Origin: Cyclostephanos tholiformis
Lineage: Eukaryota > Bacillariophyta > Thalassiosirophyceae > Thalassiosirales > Thalassiosiraceae
NCBI GenBank assembly: GCA_036939975.1
Contig: JALLPB010000054.1
Coordinates: 1-27,545 of the forward strand
Direction of reading: 5' to 3'
Length of the DNA: 27,545 nucleotides
Shown: piece after piece, positions 7,132 to 15,693 of the stretch
How positions within the stretch are numbered: the first letter of the stretch is position 1
How the letters are laid out: every line of letters begins with the position of its first letter
Notes under the pieces: model-generated
Told to the model about the DNA's origin: nothing
Database searches by the model: none
The model's input: the letters and a program-made list of their open reading frames with translations, nothing else
Translations under genes and position numbers: made by a program

Positions 7132-10062
7132 TCATTTCAATCGCGACGAATTTCCCCAAGCCCCAAGAGACTTTGATTGTTTGGGGACTTTCGGTTTGGA
7201 CCCCAGCGGAGGCGAACCCAATGTCGGCCAAGTAGGTTGAGACAAAGGTGGAGGTGGTACCAGATTTTTTTTCGTCGTGCGTGGCGAGACGATGTGGGTT
7301 CTCCAGTCTGAGCTAGGCGTGATGATATGAGGCGCTTTTGTGCGTTCTGGGTCTAATGGTTGCGGCTTCATCTCTCGTTGGGATTTATTTGTGTTGTCAT
7401 TCCTCAGCGAAATCGATGCCCAAGTAACTGGTTTTGGTGTGGATGCATTCGGCTGGATTGGAGTTGACAGTAGTGTGTCAGTTCTCTGGCATGCGCACGT
7501 TCTCGTTTGCTGCTGGCAATTAATGCACATGCTGGCAATAGTGCGCACTGTAATCGCATCTGCCTTTGATTCGAGTTTTGTTGTGGGTTTATTCATGCTA
7601 GCATTCGTAGTGAAAGTTTTGGCAGCAGCAAGGGAGGCAATTTCATTCTGAGATGGTTGTGGAGGTAACCGCTCTTGTATTTCATCTAATTGTATCGTTC
7701 CAGACGGGGTTGAGGGATACTCCGTCGTGTTCATTAATTTCGCTATCCCATGACGTGTTTCATACGGTGCGGCTAATTCCGCTGCTTTACGATCGTCATC
7801 GGGGCATTGCCCCTGATCTATAGGTGTAGGTTCGTTGCCCTCGTCGGTCGTTTCAAGAGGTGGGATGGGTTGTTTGTTTTTCTTCTTCTTGCGCGGAGGT
7901 CGCTTCTTCTTGTCCGGGGTCGGTTCGGGAACGGAAATATCGCTGACGACGCTACAGAGATCATCATCGAAGACCGATGAGGCGCACTCTGATAAGCTCT
8001 GCCCGTCGTCGTCGACGTTTTTCCAGTAATACTCTTGCTCAGAAGCCTGAATGTAAGGAAGAAAACGAGTATCGTAACATGAGAGGCCTTACAATGAGAA
8101 CTTTTTTGGTCGCTGGCGACGCGATATCACGGAAATGAATGCTCACAGAACGCTCTGGGAGAGGAAAGCCGTCCCCGATGAAGGAGAAACCGCGGAATTT
8201 ATCTGATTCGCAGTGCCTAGGGAGGAAGTCTATCTTGCTCAATTCCTTGACCGAGCGAGGTAGTGCCATATTGACGAATCTGCAGTTGAAGATTTGATAC
8301 ATTAGATTGCGATGTATCCATTGCGCATCGGATAAACGTGACAGTAGCAGTAATTATCACCGCAAAAACTAAACTCACTCATCGTGGAAATGTCGTAGAT
8401 CCTCATCGTTGTCCACACTGAAGTCCTCAGGCGGTTCGATCCCCTTAAGCCCAAGTTTGCCCCAATCCAATCCCAAGAAGAAAGGCTGCGATATTGTGAT
8501 AAGATAGACAGATGATGCGCGTGAGGGAAGAATCAAGCGAAATATATACACTTCGCGCACGCGAGGAATGTATCCGAATATCCGGCTCTCTCCCCACCTG
8601 TTGCTTCAGCGCTCCCACGCCCCCGACTTCGAACATGGTACCCCTCGCCGCGCCGAGTCTCTTCCCGGCATCCCTGTTGAGCAATCCCTTCAACAGCTTA
8701 CAAGCCGCCGCGGACGCGCCGTCGGGCATGCGTATACGCTCGTTCATGATCTTCCTGAACATCTCCCTCGACCCGCCCTTGTTCGACGACGAGAATGGCG
8801 GCTGGCCGGAGAGCATCTCGTACGCGATGCATCCTAGGCTCCAGTAGTCCGCACCCTTGCCGTACCACTTCCTCGCCACCATCTCGGGCGCCATGTACTC
8901 CATCGTTCCGCAGAGCGTCCTCGCTCTCTCGTCGTCTCCGCCTCCGTCGTTATTATCATTGTCCCCCCCCTCGCAGCCGCCGCCGTTGTTACCGGTGAAA
9001 TCCTTCGCCAGTCCAAAGTCGGTTAGGCAACAGTGTCCGTCGCTCCCCAGGAGTATGTTCTCGGGCTTCAGGTCCCTGTGCAATACGCTCAACGAATGCA
9101 GGTGTTCCAAGGCGAGGGTGATCTCGGCGATGTAAAATGCCGCGGTGCTTTCTCGAAATATGCCCTCCCTGCCCAATTTGAGGAATAATTCCCCGCCCGC
9201 ACAGAAGTCCATGATTATGAATAGCTTCTCCTTGGTCTGGAAGGAGGCGTGCATCGTAACAATGAAGGGATGGTTCGCGATCCTCGACAGTATGTTCCGT
9301 TCCGCTAGCATGTTCTCGACGTACGATCCCTTGCGTTGGATGAGGCGTTTCGATATGACCTTCATGGCGTATATCCTCGAGGAATGTCGATCGCGCACCT
9401 GCAGGACCTTTTTCATTCATCCCGTCGAAGGAAGGGGGGGGGGAGGGGGGGGCGGGGGGGGGGGGGGGGGGGGGCGCGAAGAAGGGAGGCGGCCGGGCGG
9501 GCGGAACGAATCGCTCCCGAAAAGAAGAAGAAAAAAAAGAAGAAAGCGAGCGAACGAAAGGGGAGGGATGGCGGGGCAAACGAGAACACACGAGGGGTGC
9601 ACCGCCCCGCCCGCCGGAGCCTCTCACCTTCCCGAACGCGCCCATGCCGATGACCCTGAGCAGCTCGAAGTCCTTGGGAGCCACGTACGCGTCGGGCGGG
9701 GCCCTGTACTCCCATAAACCGCCGCCGTCGAACGCCGGACCATCATCATGCCGCGTCTCGACGCCCGCCCCCTCGTCGTCGTTCGCGACGCCATCGTCGT
9801 CGTCGTCGTCATCACCGCCGCCGCCGCGTCGGATCGACCGATTTTCGACGTCGTCCCGCGCGACGTCGGCATTGACCGGGTTCGGGTCGGGCGCGACGAC
9901 GACGAAATCATCGTCGTCGTCGGGCGGCGATAACACGGACATCGACGATCCGAACTCCCTCGATAGCACGTCCATCATCATGTCGGGTCGGGGGGGACGC
10001 GGATCGCATCCGCCATCGTCGTCATTGTCGCGAATCGCGATCGTCACATCGCCGTCGGTCAT
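7132..10062 (-). CDS. AGC-type Ser/Thr protein kinase (S6K/RSK/PKB-like) with long C-terminal tail
   Basis: Five exons, 10062-9628, 9407-8598, 8485-8379, 8279-8093 and 8046-7132, give 817 residues with phases that all fit and GT-AG introns of 220, 112, 99 and 46 bp. An acidic disordered N-terminus (1-130) precedes the kinase domain: GMGAFGKV (139-146), AMK lysine 161, HRDLKPEN (255-262), DFG (275-277), activation-loop TLCGT with Thr309, then APE. The loop carries a 20-residue Gly/Asn/Asp insert (about 284-305). Exon 3 is the AGC tail start (PFFLGLDW...IEPP), exon 4 has the hydrophobic motif FRGFSF (479-484, Ser483), both diagnostic of AGC kinases activated by PDK1 and TORC2-like inputs. Exon 5 (304 residues) is disordered, with a Lys/Arg cluster (KKKRPPRKKKK) that could be a nuclear signal. 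Introns 1-3 are certain from domain continuity; the last is supported by frame and splice sites only. Confidence 0.88.
9408..9627 (-). other. intron 1 of the AGC kinase, with long C homopolymer
   Basis: It splits the glycine-rich loop between GAFGK and V. Donor GTGAGA, acceptor AAAAAG. On the coding strand the 3' half is almost entirely C (G runs at 9436-9474 on the + strand), acting as an extreme polypyrimidine tract. The true length of the homopolymer is prone to sequencing error. Confidence 0.8.
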
Positions 10063-10590
10063 GATCGATATATATTATATATATGTCGGCGTTGCGTGTT
10101 TTTTTTTGTTTTCCGGCCCGCGCGACTTAACACTTGTGGGACGGTATCCTCCCCACCGCCCCGTTCGATGATGAAATAATAATATTATTGCGGATCGGAC
10201 ATGGATGAAGGGAATAAAATAATGGAGGATATGGGTGGAGTCATTGTTTTGATTCGCGTGTTACCGGTAAGTAGTTTTGTGGCGTTGATGGAGATTCGTG
10301 GGTCCGTCGATAACACACACACAGGCGGTGATGATGGACGTTTCTTTCATCTACGCATGTATTAAATTACCTACGTAGATACTTGATTGATGATCCCGGC
10401 CGCTGATACTGAATTTTTTTGTCGTCGGGACCTTTTATGATAATAGGATTGTAGTAATAGTAGTTGAAAGTTCCGTGCGTGCACCAGAATCTTTTTTTTT
10501 TATTGTTCACGACATGTTGTGTTGTTTCGTTCGGTCGGGTCGGGTTCGTACCATCTCGTTGTCCATGACCCCCGATCGGAGAGGACTGCG
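10063..10590. promoter_or_regulatory. divergent promoter region between AGC kinase and SBP-domain protein
   Basis: 528 bp shared by two genes transcribed away from each other. A TATATATTATATATATG stretch (10070-10086) lies only about 10-25 bp upstream of the kinase ATG, so it is probably transcribed or marks a very short 5' UTR. The part from 10500 to 10590 is open in frame with the SBP gene but starts at GTG, so I treat it as 5' UTR. No other site is recognised. Confidence 0.5.
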
Positions 10591-13301
10591 ATGAGGACGC
10601 CCCGATCGTCGATGATGCCGTCGCCGCCCCCAAATGGCGATGACGACGTCGAATCGCGATCTCGAGTGAGATCCAGCAATTACGACGACGACGACGATGA
10701 CGATTGCGCGATGACAACGACGACGGCGGCGGTCGACGCCGCCATCGGCAACGACGGACGCGGCGACGACATCGACGCCGACGCCGACGCCGACGGGGGA
10801 TGTCCCGATCGATCGACGATTGACTCGACGACGACCGCCCCGAGGACGAAGCCGAGGGATATGATCTCGTCGAGCGTGCGTGGACGTCTCGGGGCGATAT
10901 CGATGAACGTGGCGGCGCCGCAGATCAATCGCAGATTCTTCATGGGACACGCGGAGCGGACGCGTCGGACGGAGGCGAGGAGGTTGAGGAGGGAAAGGAG
11001 GGCTATCGGCGGCGGGGGGGGGAGGGGGGGGGTAAGAGGAGGAGAAGGGGGAGGAGAAGGGGTGGGGGGAGAGGTTGTCGGAGACGGGACGACGATGGGG
11101 GTTCCGAGGGTGGGAGAAGGTGCGACGGAGGAGGGGAGGGCGTCGGTTACGTCCTCTGGCGACGACGACGGCGCGCGCGAGGGGACGGGAGGAGGTGGAG
11201 GCGGCGTCGTCGTCGTTGGAGTTTCGAGTTCGGTCCCGAGCGAAAGACGTAGGAGCTTCTTCGCCGACCTGTTCGTGACCCGCAGCGGCGCCAATTCGCA
11301 ATCCTACCACGTGGAGGCGACTCTCGTGAACGACGTCGATGAGGAAGAGGTCGTCGAGGCGAAGGTGATGGGACGATGTCAACGACATTGGAAGGTAATG
11401 CTACTTTTCTTCGTGGCGTTGACGATCGGACTGCTCTTCGTGAAGGTGCCGATGAACGAACAACGGCAGGAGGGCAGTGCGAACGCGCCATCGATGCGAC
11501 CGTACGGATCCCCCACGTCGTCGCCGACGTTCGATCCGAGGCCGACGCTCGAGATCGTTCAGGGGAGGGGTCATGTCCTTTGCGGAGTTGCCAAATACAG
11601 CCTTGGACGGAATGAGTCGTTCGTGGACTTGGTGGGTCGTGTTATATGTGATTTTTTGGCAAGTCGAATCGCTCGCGCTTATTCTCTCAGTTTTCGTGAC
11701 GATCCTTCCAGTGCCGAGCAATTTCCACTGTCCTGTTCGGGAATCCAGATCAGTACAGGAATGTTACACTGACGCCCGCCACGCGTTTTCAGCACCTTTA
11801 CGAAAGGTCAGTTGATCTAGTAGAATTCACAACGAAGACGGTAGAGAGGGAAATCAATGAGGTGAGAGGGAAAATGCGCGAACGCAGTGCTTGTCGAGAT
11901 AATCTCACTTTGCTGTAAATTTTCTCTCTTCACAGAGAACAACGGGCGTCAACTTCCACTTCACAACTACTTACTATTACGATGGCCTGGCATATTACGG
12001 AAATGAAATTTTCGTTAGATGCGCACAAGACCGGAAACGTCATAGCGAATGCTCCTCCCTACGTATCTGTGTCATGAAGGGAACAACTAACGAAGATTTT
12101 GTCCGGTCTAATTTTCCATCGGAATACATTGTCGTTGTAAGTGAATTTGCCGAGGAGGCGGTGGGACTAGCGAATAATACATGCAATGTGATCGCACGTG
12201 ATGCATCACTTTTACCAAGAGATTCATCAACGGATATTTTTGGAGATAGACCATTCGTCCTCGGGAATAAAACCATGACAATAGAACCTCTTTCTATTGC
12301 CACACGCGGTGACGATGAAGAGTTTTCATATGTCATCGACATGGTCATTAATGCCCTATTTTACGGAGAGGAGCAAGGGTTGAGTAAAAACATGTCACGC
12401 TGTACAAACAGTACGCCCTTGACTGGGAATGTATCCGACTTGAATTTTATGAATGCTGTATTTTGTGTTGGAAATTATCGAGATCTTATTCCAGCCCGTT
12501 TACTTGATATATCTGCCATGAATCAAATCAACAACGGAACTACGGGGATGTTGTATGCTTCACCGTTCGGTGATTTGGATCGGAAATTCGATTTAGCATC
12601 CATTCCCAGCCCGGACCATGTTCATCAAATTAAGGAGCAAGGATATCTGAATTGTGGAGTCGTAACTCCAGCTGGATATTCAGCAAACAATATTGACAAA
12701 CTAGTTGGCATGAGTGCCGATTACTGTCGCTCTTTGGCGGCTGCAATATTCCAAGGTGATTATGAAGCAGTAACACTTACATCTTTTGAAAATGACAGAA
12801 GGTCGATCGCAGCGCTGACAACGTCAGAAATCGATGTACTTTCTGGAGCAAGGGTCGAAAAACGTGTTGGGGTTCACTTTTCTGAACCATTCTATTATGG
12901 AGCGTAAGTCGTCAAGTTATTCACCGATGAAAACTAGTCTTTGGGATACAATTCATCGTCTCATTCTTCTTTTATCTAGTGACAATATAAGCTTCTATTC
13001 CATGGCAACCCGCGACGATGATACACTGCTTTCTTCATTAGTTAATGCTGTAATTTTGGCAACAATTTATGCCCTGGAATTTGGTATAGTGAAAGAAAGA
13101 AGTGAAGAAATGCCTCAATCCTCCATCTTCGGGGATGAATTAGGTTGGGCACTAAGGGATGCGGTAGCTTACAGCGGTAGCTGGGGTGAGCTATACGTTA
13201 AGAATTTTGGATCGACAAAATACCATTCTGGAAGGAATGCATTGAACGTCAGAGGCCCACGAATGCACTCCTTTCCTGTGGTTGATCGCGATCTACTGTA
13301 A
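10591..13301 (+). CDS. single-pass membrane protein with tandem bacterial-type solute-binding (SBP_bac_3/AapJ-like) domains
   Basis: Four exons, 10591-11631, 11712-11861, 11936-12903 and 12980-13301, give 826 residues; introns are 80, 74 and 76 bp, GT-AG, phases consistent. Residues 1-265 are low-complexity (Asp, Gly, Arg, Thr) and probably cytosolic; a membrane span follows at about 268-287. The outer part has two copies of the fold of amino-acid periplasmic binding proteins. Copy 1 (about 331-600) reads CGV...FVDLCRAIS...FGNPDQY...VDLVEFTTKTVERE...GVNFHFTTTYYYDGLAYYG...CA....CSSLRICV..GTT. Copy 2 (about 635-826) reads CGV...GMSADYCRSLAAAIF...IDVLSGARVEKR..GVHFSEPFYYG, then the conserved end WGELY.KNF. 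Splicing at 11631/11712 rebuilds FVDLCRAIS, which proves that intron. In bacteria such domains bind amino acids for ABC transporters; here no transporter is attached, so a receptor or surface-capture role is inferred. Start ATG 10591 is the first in frame; GTG 10519 is ignored. Confidence 0.82.
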
Positions 13302-13505
13302 TTGTAGATTATTCATGAATCACAAGCTTAAATCACGGCGCGTGGCATTCTTGTTGCACTGTGATGTCCATATTGTCTATAGCATTAGCACATCACTAAA
13401 AGGGAGAGTTAAACTCAACTCAAGGATATGTTGCTGTACTTTCTCATGTATAGAATTTCTGCTAACCTGAATCATGTGTCAAATGGCCAATGGATTGCAC
13501 TTTGG

Positions 13506-15518
13506 CTAATCAGGCGACAATGGAACATCATCAAGACTATCTAAGAAGTCCCCCAGAATCTTCTCTCTGGCATCCCTAAACGCTTGACTGGACTTTTTCC
13601 TAAGAGCACCACCGTTTACCCTGTACCACTTACCATCCACTTTTTTTAAGAAGGAGTGACCATTTTTTGTCACACTTTCAATCACCTCTACCGACAACTT
13701 AAACTTTTCTTCCATGGAGCAATGATGGTATCTTTGCAGTAGCTCCATCACCTTTTCACGAAAATGTATGTTACCCGGATGAGTTTTGGTGAAATCCCCT
13801 CGGCCACAGAGGACATCATTTTCGCTGGGCTCGACCGGATTTGACATGGCAATGTAAATAACTCCATGTCCAGTAGTCGGTGTGCCAGGAGTTCCGTTCT
13901 CCATACAAGAGTCAATATCCTGCCAACCCTCTGTCACTGACGACGGTGACGTTGTAGATCTGTCGTCCGAATCTTTTCGAATTGCCTTGGTCTTATCTGG
14001 ATCTTCCCTTAAAAGCTGACTCGCCTTAATCCTTGGGTTTAGGACCCTATACCACTTTCTATCAGGCCCCTCTTTCAAGAAATGATGCCCCTGACCCGTG
14101 ACGAATTCCGTCAATATTTCAGACATTCGATACTTATCTACCTTCTTGCACTTTACTTTTTCGCGGCGAAGCTCGGCCGCCTTCTGGCGGAACCGTATGT
14201 TTCCCGGGTGCTTGGTTGTATGTCCCCCCCGACCGCAAAGGACATCACCTTGTGAGGGTTCTACCGCTTCTGAATAATCAATTTTTAAGCCCCTAGATTT
14301 CTTTTGGGGTGGCTCGCAATCAGTTGATTCCTGTGCGAGGACGACTTCATGGAGGGCATCTCCTTCCGGAGGCAGGTCTGGGTATGGTGACGCGCTCGCG
14401 ACGTTGCTCCCCGCATCGCAGAGGACGTGCGAACTTGGTCTCACGTCGAATTCAATTTCGGGGGCCACGATGACACCATCCGATTCCGACTCGGACGCCA
14501 AATCATAATCTGCGGGTTGACCTGTGATGGGCACGTTGATCAACGGGAGGTGCACATCACCACTCGATTGCCGGTCTGGGAGGTATTCGAATTGGGGGGG
14601 CTCATCGCCAGTCGATGCCAGGGTGAGGAGGTCATCGATGTTGTCGTCATCAGACGTGGGGGATGTCGTGATTGATTCGTAACTGCTCCGCTGCCTATCG
14701 AGTGGCTTTACTTGACACTTAGTGTACGAAACCGCCCCGTGGCGATTGGCGACTAGTTCCTGGCTTGGCATCTTATCGTAGTCATACTCTCCCTCCCCCG
14801 TCGGACGGAAGGGTCTAGGTTCGAAGTCACGTAAGCCCGTGGACTCCTCCAAGACGAGGGCCTTTTCGGGGAGTGGCCGATCTGGGGATAGCTCGAGTGA
14901 GTCGGGTATACCGATATCGCACCAAGTAATTAGATGCCATGCACAGCTCGACTGAAGGTCCTGTCCTACCCTGGACGTCTCCCTCCTTTCCTCGACGTCC
15001 GGAACTATCCCGCTCCCCTTGAAGGCTTCCAACGATCCATGTCGCATGACGTCATCGTCAACATGCCGAGTCGGGCCCCTAGATGTGCCCGGCCGCTGCT
15101 TAAGGTCGAGCGTTACCGCCCTTATCACGGGGAGCGTTGGAGCGCAAGCGATGAAATCACCGGGTGGATCGACGGGACGACGGATGTCCTTTCCTCTGAT
15201 GTCATCGCAGCCGTGACGATTCGGGCGGCGACCCCGACGAGTTTCCCACCGCTCGAGGTCGTCGCGGATCCGCTGGTCCGGTCGAGCGAACTCTGCAAGT
15301 TTGATCTTATCGGATTCCAGTCGCTCGATCGAATCACGACGAGACGTGGCGGCGGATCGCCCCGATCCCTTGTCACCGCGACGACGACTGCGGCAGATGA
15401 GCAGTGTGGGCGCGACGACGACGGCCGCAACGCCCGCGACGACGCGCCCGACGGCGGCGGCTACGGCGGCGGACATTCCCCTGCCGGGGGGACGGGAGGT
15501 CATATTCCCCCTTCTCAT
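13506..15518 (-). CDS. DUF6824 protein, two copies of the domain, N-terminal membrane segment
   Basis: 670 residues in one exon. Two DUF6824 domains are evident. The first (about 420-505) has PSQGDVLCGRGG..TKHPGN..FR, then HHFLKEG..RKWYRV. The second (about 561-650) has PSENDVLCGRGDF.KTHPGN..FREKV, then HSFLKKVDGKWYRV. The family is frequent in diatoms and of unknown function; basic residues and a compact size suggest nucleic-acid binding or transcriptional control, but this is not established. Residues 16-41 are hydrophobic (Ala/Val-rich) and could be a membrane span or signal anchor, followed by an Arg-rich stretch. The middle (about 100-415) is acidic and disordered. It runs tail-to-tail with the SBP protein (204 bp gap). 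A missed intron in the N-terminal half cannot be excluded. Confidence 0.82.
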   Translation of the reverse strand: MRRGNMTSRPPGRGMSAAVAAAVGRVVAGVAAVVVAPTLLICRSRRRGDKGSGRSAATSRRDSIERLESDKIKLAEFARPDQRIRDDLERWETRRGRRPNRHGCDDIRGKDIRRPVDPPGDFIACAPTLPVIRAVTLDLKQRPGTSRGPTRHVDDDVMRHGSLEAFKGSGIVPDVEERRETSRVGQDLQSSCAWHLITWCDIGIPDSLELSPDRPLPEKALVLEESTGLRDFEPRPFRPTGEGEYDYDKMPSQELVANRHGAVSYTKCQVKPLDRQRSSYESITTSPTSDDDNIDDLLTLASTGDEPPQFEYLPDRQSSGDVHLPLINVPITGQPADYDLASESESDGVIVAPEIEFDVRPSSHVLCDAGSNVASASPYPDLPPEGDALHEVVLAQESTDCEPPQKKSRGLKIDYSEAVEPSQGDVLCGRGGHTTKHPGNIRFRQKAAELRREKVKCKKVDKYRMSEILTEFVTGQGHHFLKEGPDRKWYRVLNPRIKASQLLREDPDKTKAIRKDSDDRSTTSPSSVTEGWQDIDSCMENGTPGTPTTGHGVIYIAMSNPVEPSENDVLCGRGDFTKTHPGNIHFREKVMELLQRYHHCSMEEKFKLSVEVIESVTKNGHSFLKKVDGKWYRVNGGALRKKSSQAFRDAREKILGDFLDSLDDVPLSPD

Positions 15519-15693
15519 GGGGCCGTGCAGAATAATATAATATGAGCTCCGGGCTATTCGATGTCATAGATATTGTGACACGGCGCGTGGTCGTTCGTGT
15601 GCACGACCGATGGGTTCCCGCCATAAAGGGCGAGGGACAGACACGGGCGGGCGAAGACCATTCCACAATTAACCGCCCCACCGCCGTCCCGCC
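15519..15693. promoter_or_regulatory. compact divergent promoter between DUF6824 gene and importin-alpha-like gene
   Basis: Only 175 bp separate the two ATG codons, so both promoters and 5' UTRs must fit here. The AATAATATAATATG at 15531-15544 is the only AT-rich core; no further motif is recognised. Confidence 0.5.

Noticed and set aside
10519..10590. GTG at 10519 as start of the SBP-domain gene
   Set aside because: Not ATG; the first in-frame ATG is 10591, and the extension adds nothing recognisable.
10507..11388. 293-codon minus-strand frame opposite the SBP gene leader
   Set aside because: Arg/His/Ser-rich translation of GAC/GGG repeats, no domain; an antisense shadow.
11661..11690. GC-AG intron (GCAAGT) in the SBP-domain gene
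   Set aside because: The resulting frame meets a stop and loses CRAIS; GT at 11632 to AG at 11711 rebuilds FVDLCRAIS.
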